Both the position numbers and the translations under genes were made by a program. Below the pieces are notes generated by a model. It saw nothing but the letters and a program-made list of their open reading frames with translations, made no database searches and was not told where the DNA came from. From Coprococcus_C hominis (GTDB taxonomy: Bacteria > Bacillota > Clostridia > Lachnospirales > Lachnospiraceae): 64,000 bases of DNA. Positions 52,949 to 62,974 of this stretch are shown piece after piece. The DNA lies in the NCBI RefSeq assembly GCF_020687505.1, contig NZ_JAJEQT010000002.1; one strand, 5' to 3'. Each line of letters opens with the position of its first letter. Position 1 is the stretch's first letter.

Positions 52949-54034
52949 GTGAGAACGTATTTAGTAACTGGTGGTGCCGGATTTATCGGTTCCAATTATA
53001 TTCACTACATGTTTAAGAAGTATGATAACGAGATTCGCATTATCAACGTCGATGTGCTGACATATGCAGGCAATCTTGAGAATCTGAAGGATATCGAAGA
53101 CCGCGAGAATTACACATTTGTAAAGGCAGATATCTGCGATAAGGAAGCAATCTCGAAGATTTTTGCAGAGAATGATATCGACCGCGTGGTACATTTCGCA
53201 GCGGAGTCACATGTAGACAGAAGTATCAAGCATCCAGAAGTATTTGTACAGACAAATGTACTTGGTACAGCCGTTATGTTGAACTGCGCGAAGGCTGCAT
53301 GGGAGCTGCCGGATGGCACATTCAAGGAAGGAAAGAAGTTCCTGCATGTATCGACAGATGAGGTGTATGGTTCTCTTCCGGACGATAAGAATGCATTTTT
53401 CTATGAGACATCACCATATGAACCACACAGCCCATATTCTGCAAGTAAGGCAAGCTCGGATATGCTTGTAAAGGCATATATGGACACTTATAAGTTCCCT
53501 GCAAATATCACGAACTGCAGTAACAATTATGGACCTTACCAGTTCCCGGAGAAGCTGATTCCTCTGATTATCAACAATGCATTGCAGGGTAAGAAGCTTC
53601 CGGTTTATGGTGATGGCAAGAATGTCCGTGACTGGCTGTTTGTTGAGGATCACGCGAAGGCAATCGATATGGTTCAGGAGCAGGGACGTCTGTTCGAGAC
53701 ATACAATGTCGGCGGACATAATGAGAAGCAGAATATCGAAATCATCAATATTATCATTGACACATTGCAGGAGATGCTTCCGGCGGATGATCCGAGACGG
53801 GCACTTGTATCGAAGGATCTGATCACTTATGTAGAAGATCGTAAGGGACATGACCGAAGATATGCAATCGCACCGGACAAGATCAAGGCGGAAATCGGCT
53901 GGTATCCGGAGACCGATTTTGCAACTGGTATCAAGAAGACAATCGCATGGTTCTTCGAGCATGAGGACTGGATGAAGAACGTGACAAGTGGTGATTATCA
54001 GAAGTACTATGACGACATGTACGCAAATAAATAA
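52949..54034 (+). CDS. rfbB: dTDP-glucose 4,6-dehydratase
   Basis: A 361-residue extended SDR that converts dTDP-glucose to the 4-keto-6-deoxy sugar. NAD motif TGGAGFIGSN (7-16), the STDEVYG segment with catalytic Thr/Asp/Glu, and YSASK with the Tyr-Lys pair are intact. The GTG start has AAGGAGG at 8 bases. The other dTDP-rhamnose genes (rfbA, C, D) are not in the window, so it stands alone. A MerR-type promoter upstream is unexpected for a sugar nucleotide gene. Confidence 0.94.
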   Translation: MRTYLVTGGAGFIGSNYIHYMFKKYDNEIRIINVDVLTYAGNLENLKDIEDRENYTFVKADICDKEAISKIFAENDIDRVVHFAAESHVDRSIKHPEVFVQTNVLGTAVMLNCAKAAWELPDGTFKEGKKFLHVSTDEVYGSLPDDKNAFFYETSPYEPHSPYSASKASSDMLVKAYMDTYKFPANITNCSNNYGPYQFPEKLIPLIINNALQGKKLPVYGDGKNVRDWLFVEDHAKAIDMVQEQGRLFETYNVGGHNEKQNIEIINIIIDTLQEMLPADDPRRALVSKDLITYVEDRKGHDRRYAIAPDKIKAEIGWYPETDFATGIKKTIAWFFEHEDWMKNVTSGDYQKYYDDMYANK

Positions 54035-54099
54035 GACGTGCGAAATCATCTATAATGCCGATGCGGGCACGTCGTATCGAATGCAAGGGGGCGGAAATT

Positions 54100-55497
54100 A
54101 TGAAAAGACAAGCATGGAAGCGAATGCAGGCGTGGCTTCTTGTCGTTGCAATGCTCGTTTCTGTTGTAACAGGAATTGGCACTACGAAAACTGCGAAGGC
54201 AGCAACCAAGATGGGTGTTACCTATACCGTGCATGTACAGACCTATGGTGACCAGCAGGGATGGGTTCATGATGGTACGATGGCAGGAACGAAAGGACAG
54301 GCAAAACGTTTAGAGGAGATTCGCGTCAAACTGACCGGTGATGAATATTCCGGAAGCATCCAGTACAAGACACATATCCAGAGCTATGGCTGGCAGGATT
54401 GGTCATACAATGGAGAGAAAAGCGGCAGCCGTGGACAGGCAAAACGTCTGGAAGGCATTGAGATTCAGCTTACCGGTGAAGTGGCAAAACATTACGATGT
54501 TGTATATCGTGTGCATTGTCAGACCTATGGCTGGATGGACTGGGTGAAGAACGGTGTCATGGCTGGAACGAGCGGACAGGCAAAACGATTAGAGGGCATC
54601 GAGATTAAACTGGTTCCGAAGAGTCAGATTGTAGATATGGGTGTGCAGTATCGTGTGCATTGTCAGACCTATGGCTGGATGAGCTGGCTTACGGATGGGA
54701 AGACGAGCGGCACGACCGGCGAAGGAAAACGTCTGGAAGCAATCGAAGTAAAATTGACCGGAAACCGGTATTATGGCGGCATCTCATATCGGACACATGT
54801 GCAGACGTATGGCTGGGAGACAAAGATGGTCAGTAATGGTGCCATGTCTGGAACGAGTGGGCAGGCGAAACGTTTAGAGGCAATCGAACTGGAATTATAT
54901 GGAGAGGTTGCATATTATTATGATGTATACTATCGGGTTCACGCACAGAGCTATGGCTGGCTTGGATGGGCGAAGAATGGTGAGACTGCCGGAACAAGCG
55001 GCATGGCAAAACGTTTAGAGGCAATCCAGATTAAGCTTGTGCCAAAGAACAGTGATACCAGTCAGTTTGAGGATGGAAAGAAAGCCTATATCAAAGGGAC
55101 GCCAACTGCGAACTACTCAACACAGGCACAGGAAGTTCTGGCACAGTGTAATGCACAGCGGCAGGCAAATGGTATTGCGGCACTTTCCTTAGATCCAGAG
55201 CTTACAAAAGCAGCCAATATCCGGGCGCAGGAGATTGCAACCTTGTTTTCCCATACACGTCCAGATGGAAGAAAATGTTTTACCGTGTTAGATCAGATCG
55301 GGTATTCCTATTGGTCGGCGGGAGAGAATATTGCGGCGGGATACGGAAATTCTTCTGCTGTAATGAATGGTTGGATGAATTCGCCGGGACATCGGAGCAA
55401 CATCCTCAATGCCGGTTTTAAGAGACTGGGTGTTGGTTATGTGTATATTCCGAATTCAGAATATGGATATTACTGGGTACAGATTTTCTCGAATTAG
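54100..55497 (+). CDS. Secreted ChW-repeat and CAP-domain protein
   Basis: A 465-residue exported protein. Signal peptide (about 1-34, ending TAKAA); six Clostridial hydrophobic (ChW) repeats (about 35-330), each with the pattern H-x-Q-(T/S)-Y-G-W, nG-x-x-(A/S)GTsGqaKRLEaI; then a CAP/SCP domain with HTRPDG, SAGENIAAGY and SPGHRSNIL. ChW repeats probably bind cell surfaces or polysaccharides, and CAP domains are found in secreted proteins of varied function. ATG 54100 follows AGGGGGCGG; the frame also opens upstream at 54055 but without a site. Confidence 0.92.
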   Translation: MKRQAWKRMQAWLLVVAMLVSVVTGIGTTKTAKAATKMGVTYTVHVQTYGDQQGWVHDGTMAGTKGQAKRLEEIRVKLTGDEYSGSIQYKTHIQSYGWQDWSYNGEKSGSRGQAKRLEGIEIQLTGEVAKHYDVVYRVHCQTYGWMDWVKNGVMAGTSGQAKRLEGIEIKLVPKSQIVDMGVQYRVHCQTYGWMSWLTDGKTSGTTGEGKRLEAIEVKLTGNRYYGGISYRTHVQTYGWETKMVSNGAMSGTSGQAKRLEAIELELYGEVAYYYDVYYRVHAQSYGWLGWAKNGETAGTSGMAKRLEAIQIKLVPKNSDTSQFEDGKKAYIKGTPTANYSTQAQEVLAQCNAQRQANGIAALSLDPELTKAANIRAQEIATLFSHTRPDGRKCFTVLDQIGYSYWSAGENIAAGYGNSSAVMNGWMNSPGHRSNILNAGFKRLGVGYVYIPNSEYGYYWVQIFSN

Positions 55498-55517
55498 AAT
55501 TTAGAATCAGAATTAAA

Positions 55518-55558
55518 AAGAGAGTCCAAATCGTTGAGATATGGACTCTCTTTTTTTC
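55518..55558. terminator. Bidirectional terminator
   Basis: AAGAGAGTCCA (55518-55528) pairs with TGGACTCTCTT (55542-55552), then T run; it lies between the convergent ChW-CAP gene and the pyrophosphorylase gene. Confidence 0.88.
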
Positions 55559-55564
55559 GTTGTA

Positions 55565-56788
55565 TTAAAGTGTATAGCCGTTTTTCTCCAGCAATGCGCG
55601 GGCAGTATCGACGGAATCAACTCCTGTGCTGTTCTTGACTGGCGCAAATTCATGCTCGCGGTCGACCTCGAAGATCAGACAGTCGTCCATCTCGTGGATC
55701 AGATCGAGAGCCAATGTCTCAAATTTAAATGCATTTGGCTCTGCCGGGGTAACCGGATTACCGGATTCGTCCACGTAAGGAACCTTTTTCTTTACTATAT
55801 GCAACGGCATGGATTTATCCAAAGTTTCCTTCAATTTCTGGATTGGGAACAGATAGTTCAGGATAGCTCCAAATCCGTAGGCAAGACTGCCATCTGGCAG
55901 ACGCTTGTTCAACATATCATCAGTCATTTCGTAATACTCGATAATATGTGGCTTGCCATCTTCCTTGCACATGACACCAACTTTTTCTTCCGGACACGCT
56001 TTGCGGACAACCTTTGCTCCACTCATCTTTCCACTGTCGATGGTTGCACCTAAGAATACCGGATCGGCAATCCGCTGCAATACATTGTCCACAGAAAATA
56101 CATTGATCCATTCCAGATTGGATTCAAAAATTCCTTCCAGAAGTCCAGCTTTGTGCATAGAAGAGAACCAACCGCCGTTTCCGTTTGGAGACAGGGCAAG
56201 CTCGTATTTGGATTTCAACAGAATCTTTCCGTTAAAGTCCGTAGCCGGGTTCAATTCCTGTACAAAGAAATGTACATAAGCTGGGTTATAACCAAAATAA
56301 TCATGTGCTTCAAAGAAAGTCACAGTATCCTGATAGTTAATGTTGCTCGTCATAATATAAAGCGGAATCCATGCATCTGCAGCACGCACGATGTCTAACG
56401 TGTGCTCAATCAAAAGCTGGAAGATGTAGAGTTCCTTTGTAATACCAACATTGAAACAGCCCTTTGGTTTGTCGAAACCAAGACGAGTGCCCTGTCCTCC
56501 GGCGAGAAGCAAAAGGCAAAGCTTTCCTTCCTTGATTGCCTGCAAGCCGATAGAATGATAACGTTCTGAATCTGCCTGGATCTTATCCAGATGCAGTGCA
56601 TCGATCTCCTCAATCATGGTATCTTCTTTTTTCTTGTCGTTGTGAAATGCCTGTTCAAATCCCCAGTCAACTGCATCGATCTGTGAAAATAAGATTTGCT
56701 TTTCATCATCATTTAACTGGTCGAGAAAGCGTAATAGATGTACCTGTTGCTTCCCCTCCAATAAGTTCTTTCGTTCCTTAAAATTCAT
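55565..56788 (-). CDS. UDP-sugar pyrophosphorylase (UDPGP family)
   Basis: A 407-residue eukaryotic-type UDPGP nucleotidyltransferase. The signature is LLLLAGGQGTRLGFDKPKG; Met-Thr-Ser-Asn (IMTSNIN), GNGGWF and VFSVDNVLQRIADP are characteristic of UDP-GlcNAc/GalNAc pyrophosphorylases. It makes UDP-GlcNAc or UDP-Glc from UTP and sugar 1-phosphate; I cannot decide between the two. It stands alone on the minus strand. Confidence 0.88.
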   Translation of the reverse strand: MNFKERKNLLEGKQQVHLLRFLDQLNDDEKQILFSQIDAVDWGFEQAFHNDKKKEDTMIEEIDALHLDKIQADSERYHSIGLQAIKEGKLCLLLLAGGQGTRLGFDKPKGCFNVGITKELYIFQLLIEHTLDIVRAADAWIPLYIMTSNINYQDTVTFFEAHDYFGYNPAYVHFFVQELNPATDFNGKILLKSKYELALSPNGNGGWFSSMHKAGLLEGIFESNLEWINVFSVDNVLQRIADPVFLGATIDSGKMSGAKVVRKACPEEKVGVMCKEDGKPHIIEYYEMTDDMLNKRLPDGSLAYGFGAILNYLFPIQKLKETLDKSMPLHIVKKKVPYVDESGNPVTPAEPNAFKFETLALDLIHEMDDCLIFEVDREHEFAPVKNSTGVDSVDTARALLEKNGYTL

Positions 56789-56916
56789 ATATTCAAATAA
56801 ATTCCTTCCATAATATAGTAGTCAAAATTTAATTTAGTATAGCATAGGCATACTTTGTTTACAACAGTCAAAATATGAAAGTTTTTTGAAAAATTAGCAA
56901 ATAAGGAAAAAGAATA

Positions 56917-56945
56917 TTGTAATTTTATGAAGAATCATGTATGAT
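56917..56945 (+). promoter_or_regulatory. Promoter of the LCP gene
   Basis: TTGTAA (56917-56922), 17-base spacer, TATGAT (56940-56945), 50 bases before the start codon. Confidence 0.6.
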
Positions 56946-56994
56946 AGGTAAATAGTTTGGTTTAGAAAAAACACAAAGATGGAAGGATAAGAAT

Positions 56995-58098
56995 ATGAGC
57001 AGGAAAAAGGCAGGCATGAGTGCAAATGCCAAATGGGGAATTGCATTTCTGATTGAAATCGTTGTTATGTTTTTTATGGTTGTCGGATATTTATTCTTTT
57101 ATGCAAATCGAAAATTAGACAACATTAACCGCCCGACAAATTGGGATGACAGTAAAGAAAATTTGGATATTAATGAAGATGCGAATGAGGCACAGAAGGG
57201 ATATCGGACAATTGCATTGTTTGGTATCGACTCTAGAAGCACAACTTCCATGGCGGAAGGAAACCGAAGTGACTCTATCATTATCGCAAGTATTAACAAT
57301 GATACAAAGGAAGTAAAGCTTGCTTCAGTATATCGTGATTCCCTGCTTCAGGTAGATTATGATGGCGGTATCACGACGAAGATTACACATGCATATGCAT
57401 ATGGTGGTCCAGAGATGGCAGTCCGTGCATTGAATGCAAACCTGGATTTAGAGATTACAGATTTCGTAACGGTTAACTTTACAGCGTTGGCACAGGCGAT
57501 TGATGATCTGGGTGGAATTACGATCGATGTCCGTGAAGCAGAGCTTGAGATGCTGAATGCATGTATTACAGAGCAGATTGGTATTTCCGGCGAATATTCT
57601 GATGGTGTATTTTCAGCAGGTACACAGTTGCTGAATGGTACACAGGCAACTGGCTGGGCACGTATCCGTAGTACAGATCAGGGAGATATCACCCGTACAG
57701 AGAGACAGAGAACCGTTATTGCGAAGATGATTCAGAAGGCAAAGAGTTCCGATTTGTCAACCATCAATGATATTATTGATGATGTATTCCCAAACATTTA
57801 TACAAGCTTGACAAAGAAAGAGCTGATGAGTCTTGCAAAGGATATGTTTGATTATAACCTTGGAGATACAATCGGATTCCCGATGGCATATGCACCAGTC
57901 ACAACAGATGCAAAGGGTGCCGTACTTGTTCCTGCAGATCTGACAACGAATGTATCCGCATTGCATGAGTTCCTGTTCGGAACACAGGATTACACGCCGA
58001 CCTCTAAAGTACAAGGCATTAGTTCTTCCCTTCAGAGTGAGACGGGAGTTGGAGCACAGGAGATTGATTTGAATATCTTCAATCCGCCGACCGAATAA
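56995..58098 (+). CDS. LytR-CpsA-Psr family cell-wall ligase
   Basis: A 367-residue membrane-anchored enzyme: short cytosolic end, one helix (about 14-36), and the external LCP domain. Key parts: FGIDSR, the catalytic Arg/Asp pair in VYRDSLLQV, NFTALAQAIDDLGGITIDV, and the arginines of ARIRSTDQGD and TRTERQR. It transfers undecaprenyl-linked polymers such as teichoic acids or capsule to peptidoglycan. Position beside rfbB and a UDP-sugar pyrophosphorylase fits cell-wall polymer assembly. Confidence 0.93.
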   Translation: MSRKKAGMSANAKWGIAFLIEIVVMFFMVVGYLFFYANRKLDNINRPTNWDDSKENLDINEDANEAQKGYRTIALFGIDSRSTTSMAEGNRSDSIIIASINNDTKEVKLASVYRDSLLQVDYDGGITTKITHAYAYGGPEMAVRALNANLDLEITDFVTVNFTALAQAIDDLGGITIDVREAELEMLNACITEQIGISGEYSDGVFSAGTQLLNGTQATGWARIRSTDQGDITRTERQRTVIAKMIQKAKSSDLSTINDIIDDVFPNIYTSLTKKELMSLAKDMFDYNLGDTIGFPMAYAPVTTDAKGAVLVPADLTTNVSALHEFLFGTQDYTPTSKVQGISSSLQSETGVGAQEIDLNIFNPPTE

Positions 58099-58130
58099 AG
58101 TTATTATTTTGAAACGTATTATATATAGAA

Positions 58131-58176
58131 GAAACGCATTTTTTACAGAATACTGTGAGGGATGCGTTTCTTTTTT
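58131..58176 (+). terminator. Terminator after the LCP gene
   Basis: GAAACGCAT (58131-58139) pairs with ATGCGTTTC (58162-58170), then six T. Confidence 0.85.
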
Positions 58177-58280
58177 GTATAAGTGATTATTCAGAAGTGC
58201 ATGTATTCTGAAATGATAGTGAAAAAACTTTGTGAAAATATGGATTTGCTTGTTATTTTCCACAAAAATACAAAAAATGG

Positions 58281-58309
58281 TTTACATTTCGAATAAAGTG
58301 TTGTATTAT
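58281..58309 (+). promoter_or_regulatory. Promoter of gltBD
   Basis: TTTACA (58281-58286), 17-base spacer, TATTAT (58304-58309). The 5' UTR is about 80 bases and shows no riboswitch I recognise. Confidence 0.7.
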
Positions 58310-58397
58310 AGGCGCATGAGTTGAGAAAACAAAGTGAAAAATGTGTTTTACTTGATTTTCGCCAGCACAAGATTTTTTCGAGAAAGGAAAGACAAGC

Positions 58398-61300
58398 ATG
58401 ACGCAGATAAGAGATGAAAGAGCGCATATCGCAGAACAGGGCATGTATGATAGCAGCTTTGAACATGATAACTGCGGTATTGGTGCAGTAGTAAACATTA
58501 AGGGTATTAAGACACACAAGACAGTCAGCGATGCACTTCGGATTGTGGAGAATCTGGAACATCGTGCCGGTAAGGATGCAGAAGGAAAGACCGGTGACGG
58601 TGTTGGTATATTGCTTCAGATCTCACACAAGTTCTTCAAGAAGGCAGCAAAGGAGCTTGGCGTGGAGCTTGGAGAGGAACGTGATTATGGTATTGGTATG
58701 TTCTTCTTCCCACAGAATGAGCTTCAGCGTAAGCAGGCAATGAAGATGTTCGAGATCATCGTGGAGAAGGAAGGACTGGAATTCCTCTGCTGGAGAAAAG
58801 TTCCGACGAATCCGGGAATCCTTGGACATAAGGCTGTCGCTGTTATGCCATATATTATGCAGGCATTTGTGAAGCGTCCAAAGAACGTGGAGCGTGGACT
58901 TGATTTTGACCGGAAGCTGTTCGTAGTACGCCGAGTATTTGAGCAGTCAAATGAGGATACGTATGTTCCATCTCTTTCAAGTCGTACGATCGTATATAAA
59001 GGAATGTTTCTGGTAGGCGAGCTTCGCTTGTTCTATCAGGATCTGCAGGATGAGGATTATGAGTCAGCCATTGGTCTGGTACATTCCAGATTCTCAACGA
59101 ACACAACACCGAGCTGGCTGCGTGCGCATCCATATCGTTTCCTTGTTCACAATGGTGAGATCAATACAATCCGTGGTAACGAAGACCGTATGATTGCCCG
59201 TGAGGAGACAATGGATTCCGAGTATTTCAAAGGAGAGTTCCACAAGATTACACCAGTACTTGATCCGGATGGTTCCGATTCTGCAAGACTGGACAATGCG
59301 CTGGAGTTCTTCGTTATGAACGGAATGCCGCTTCCACTTGCAGTTATGATCCTGATTCCGGAGCCTTGGGATTCCAATAAATATATGCCGAAGGCAAAGC
59401 GTGATTTCTATCAGTATTACGCAACGATGATGGAGCCTTGGGATGGACCAGCATCCATGCTCTTTACCGATGGCGATTACATGGGAGCCGTGCTTGACCG
59501 TAACGGACTTCGTCCTTCCCGTTATTATATTACCGATGATGATTATCTGATTCTTTCTTCCGAGGTCGGTGTTTTGGATATTGAGCCGGAACATGTAGTG
59601 ATGAAGGATCGTTTACGTCCGGGTAAGATGCTTCTCGTCGATACGAAGGCAGGAAAGCTGATCTCGGATGATGAGCTGAAAAATCAGTATGCAAATGCAC
59701 AGCCATATGGTGAATGGCTCGACAGCAATCTGACATATCTGACCGATATTCCAATTCCAAATGAGCGTGTGCCGGAGCTTTCCAACGAGGAGAGAAGCCG
59801 TCTGCAGAAAGCATTTGGTTATACCTACGAGGAGTTTAAGACAGCAATTCTTCCAATGGCACAGAATGGAGCAGAGGCGATCGCAGCAATGGGTGATGAT
59901 ACCCCGCTTGCGGTGCTTTCCAACCAAAAGCTTCCGTTGTTTAACTATTTCCATCAGTTGTTTGCGCAGGTAACGAACCCGCCAATCGATGCGATCCGTG
60001 AGGAGATCGTCACATCGACGACGGTTTACCTTGGACGTGATGGTAATATCCTCGAAGAGAAACCGGAGAACTGCCGCGTGCTTCGCATCAACAATCCGAT
60101 TCTGACGAATACGGATATGTTGAAGATCAAGAATCTGAATACAGAGAACTTGAAGGCAGCCGTTGTGCCAATTACTTATTATAAGAATACATCCTTAGAG
60201 AAGGCAATCGACCGTATCTTCGTCGAGGCAGATAAGTTCTTCCGTGATGGAGCCAATATCCTGATCTTATCTGACCGTGGTGTCGATGAAAACCACGTAG
60301 CGATTCCGTCTCTGCTTGCAGTATCTGCGATGCAGCAGCATCTGGTTCGGACGAAGAAGCGTACTTCCGTTGCATTGGTTATCGAGAGTGCAGAACCACG
60401 TGAGGTACATCATTTTGCAACGTTGCTTGGTTATGGTGCTTGTGCAATCAACCCATATCTGGCAATCGATACGATCAAGGACATGGTTGATACGCATTTC
60501 CTGAACAAGGATTTCTATGCGGCAGTCAATGATTACAACAGCGCAGTCCTGCATGGTATCGTAAAGATCGCATCGAAGATGGGTATTTCTACGGTGCAGT
60601 CTTATCAGGGGTCACAGATCTTCGAGGCAGTCGGACTGTCCGAGGAATTTGTAAAGAAATATTTCACGAACACGGTAAGCCGTGTCGGTGGTATCGGAAT
60701 TAAAGATATCCAGCGCCATGTGGAGGAACTGCATAATTCTGCATTTGATCCACTTGGATTGTATACGAACCTGAGTCTGGAGAGTATCGGAAGCCACAAG
60801 ATGCGAAGCGGGAAAGAGGAGCATCTGTATAATCCGAACACGATTCATCTTCTGCAGCAGGCAACATGGACAGACAACTATGATCTGTTCAAACAGTATT
60901 CTGCAGCGATTGATGATGAAGAAAAAGCGTTCCATCTGCGTGGACTGATGGAGTTTAATTATCCGGAAAATGGTGGAATCCCGATCGATCAGGTAGAGCC
61001 GGTTGATTCCATTGTAAAGAGATTTAAAACAGGTGCCATGTCTTATGGATCCATTTCGCAGGAGGCACATGAGTGTATGGCAATCGCCATGAACCGTCTC
61101 GGCGGCAAGTCCAATTCCGGTGAGGGTGGCGAGAGCTTGGAACGTATGCGTGGAAGCAAGGACGGCGTGAATCGTTGTTCTGCGATTAAACAGGTTGCTT
61201 CCGGTCGATTCGGTGTTACATCCGAATATCTGACAAGTGCGAAAGAGATTCAGATTAAGATGGCACAGGGTGCGAAGCCGGGTGAAGGTGGACATCTGCC

Positions 61301-62954
61301 GGGCGGAAAGGTATATCCTTGGATCGCCAAGACCAGACATTCAACACCTGGTGTAGGTTTGATCTCACCACCGCCACATCACGATATCTATTCGATCGAG
61401 GATCTGGCACAGTTGATCTATGATTGTAAAAATGCAAATACAGATGCACGTATCTCGGTAAAGCTTGTATCGGAAGCTGGTGTCGGCACGATCGCAGCAG
61501 GTGTTGCAAAAGCAGGCGCACAGGTTATCCTGATCTCCGGTTATGATGGTGGTACGGGCGCTGCTCCGGCAAATTCCATCCATCATGCAGGACTTCCTTG
61601 GGAGCTTGGTCTGGCTGAGACACACCAGACGCTTATTATGAACGACCTTCGTAACAAGGTAATTCTTGAGACCGATGGTAAGCTGATGACCGGCCGTGAT
61701 ATTGCAATCGCGGCAATCCTTGGTGCGGAGGAGTTCGGATTTGCGACAGCACCGCTTGTAACAATGGGCTGTGTCATGATGCGTGTATGTAATCTGGATA
61801 CCTGTCCGGTCGGCGTGGCTACACAGAACCCGGAGCTTCGCAAACGGTTCAAGGGTAAGCCGGAATATGTCATGAATTTCATGCGGTTTGCAGCACAGGA
61901 GCTTCGTGAATATATGGCAAAGCTTGGCGTGCGTACGGTGGATGAGCTGGTAGGAAGAACAGACCTGATCAAGGCCGGCAAGATGGCTGAGGAATATAAT
62001 GTTGATCTGTCCCGTATCATAGACAATCCGTTTGCGAATGATGCACAGAGTAAGATCAGCTATGCAAATAAGAATCCTTATAACTTCGAACTTGAGAAGA
62101 CGGTCGATGAGACGGTTCTTATGAAGAAGCTTGGACCTGCGCTTGAGAAGAAGCAGAAGAAGACCATCGAGATCGATGTATCGAATATCAATCGTTCACT
62201 CGGTACGATCTTCGGTTCTGAGATTACGAAGAAATATGGAACAACTCTGGATGAGGATACATTTGTTGTCAAATGCCACGGCAGCGGTGGACAGAGTTTC
62301 GGTGCATTTATCCCGAAGGGACTCACACTGGAACTGGTTGGCGACAGCAACGATTATATCGGTAAGGGACTTTCCGGTGGTAAGATCATCGTCTACCCAC
62401 AGGATGGTATCCGCTATGATGCATCCGAGAATATCATCGTCGGAAATGTTGCACTCTATGGAGCAACTTCCGGTAAGGCATTCATCAACGGTGTTGCCGG
62501 TGAGCGTTTTGCTGTGCGTAACTCCGGTGCAACGGCAGTTGTGGAGGGCGTCGGCGAGCATGGCTGCGAGTACATGACAGGTGGCCGTGTCGTGATCCTT
62601 GGACCAACCGGCAAGAACTTCGCGGCTGGTATGAGCGGCGGTATCGCATATGTACTTGATATGGACAGCGACCTTTACATGAAGCTCAACAAGCAGATGG
62701 TCGAGGTTGAGTCTGTCGTTGATAAATACGATGTTATGGAATTAAAGGACATGATCGTGGAGCATGTTCAGTGTACGAATTCCAAGCGCGGCAAGGAAGT
62801 ACTCGAGCATTTCGAGGAGTACCTGCCGAAATTTAAGAAGATTATCCCACATGATTACAAGAAGATGATGTCGACGATCGGTCAGATGGAGGTCAAGGGA
62901 CTTTCCAGCGAGCAGGCGTTGATCGAAGCATTCTATGCAATCAAGAATCATTAA
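58398..62954 (+). CDS. gltB: Glutamate synthase large subunit
   Basis: A 1518-residue enzyme that makes glutamate from glutamine and 2-oxoglutarate. The N-terminal class II glutaminase has its nucleophile Cys26 in DNCGIG, after a 25-residue propeptide to be cleaved off. The FMN-binding synthase barrel follows, with GAKPGEGGHLPGGKV and the 3Fe-4S cluster C-x5-C-x4-C (CVMMRVCNLDTC, about 1125-1136). The C-terminal glutamate synthase beta-helix has repeats such as GATSGKAF and GGRVVILG. Length and order are complete. AAGGAAAG precedes the ATG. The small subunit gene starts 20 bases later. Confidence 0.97.
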   Translation: MTQIRDERAHIAEQGMYDSSFEHDNCGIGAVVNIKGIKTHKTVSDALRIVENLEHRAGKDAEGKTGDGVGILLQISHKFFKKAAKELGVELGEERDYGIGMFFFPQNELQRKQAMKMFEIIVEKEGLEFLCWRKVPTNPGILGHKAVAVMPYIMQAFVKRPKNVERGLDFDRKLFVVRRVFEQSNEDTYVPSLSSRTIVYKGMFLVGELRLFYQDLQDEDYESAIGLVHSRFSTNTTPSWLRAHPYRFLVHNGEINTIRGNEDRMIAREETMDSEYFKGEFHKITPVLDPDGSDSARLDNALEFFVMNGMPLPLAVMILIPEPWDSNKYMPKAKRDFYQYYATMMEPWDGPASMLFTDGDYMGAVLDRNGLRPSRYYITDDDYLILSSEVGVLDIEPEHVVMKDRLRPGKMLLVDTKAGKLISDDELKNQYANAQPYGEWLDSNLTYLTDIPIPNERVPELSNEERSRLQKAFGYTYEEFKTAILPMAQNGAEAIAAMGDDTPLAVLSNQKLPLFNYFHQLFAQVTNPPIDAIREEIVTSTTVYLGRDGNILEEKPENCRVLRINNPILTNTDMLKIKNLNTENLKAAVVPITYYKNTSLEKAIDRIFVEADKFFRDGANILILSDRGVDENHVAIPSLLAVSAMQQHLVRTKKRTSVALVIESAEPREVHHFATLLGYGACAINPYLAIDTIKDMVDTHFLNKDFYAAVNDYNSAVLHGIVKIASKMGISTVQSYQGSQIFEAVGLSEEFVKKYFTNTVSRVGGIGIKDIQRHVEELHNSAFDPLGLYTNLSLESIGSHKMRSGKEEHLYNPNTIHLLQQATWTDNYDLFKQYSAAIDDEEKAFHLRGLMEFNYPENGGIPIDQVEPVDSIVKRFKTGAMSYGSISQEAHECMAIAMNRLGGKSNSGEGGESLERMRGSKDGVNRCSAIKQVASGRFGVTSEYLTSAKEIQIKMAQGAKPGEGGHLPGGKVYPWIAKTRHSTPGVGLISPPPHHDIYSIEDLAQLIYDCKNANTDARISVKLVSEAGVGTIAAGVAKAGAQVILISGYDGGTGAAPANSIHHAGLPWELGLAETHQTLIMNDLRNKVILETDGKLMTGRDIAIAAILGAEEFGFATAPLVTMGCVMMRVCNLDTCPVGVATQNPELRKRFKGKPEYVMNFMRFAAQELREYMAKLGVRTVDELVGRTDLIKAGKMAEEYNVDLSRIIDNPFANDAQSKISYANKNPYNFELEKTVDETVLMKKLGPALEKKQKKTIEIDVSNINRSLGTIFGSEITKKYGTTLDEDTFVVKCHGSGGQSFGAFIPKGLTLELVGDSNDYIGKGLSGGKIIVYPQDGIRYDASENIIVGNVALYGATSGKAFINGVAGERFAVRNSGATAVVEGVGEHGCEYMTGGRVVILGPTGKNFAAGMSGGIAYVLDMDSDLYMKLNKQMVEVESVVDKYDVMELKDMIVEHVQCTNSKRGKEVLEHFEEYLPKFKKIIPHDYKKMMSTIGQMEVKGLSSEQALIEAFYAIKNH

Positions 62955-62974
62955 GAGAGAGGAGCGTATGACTT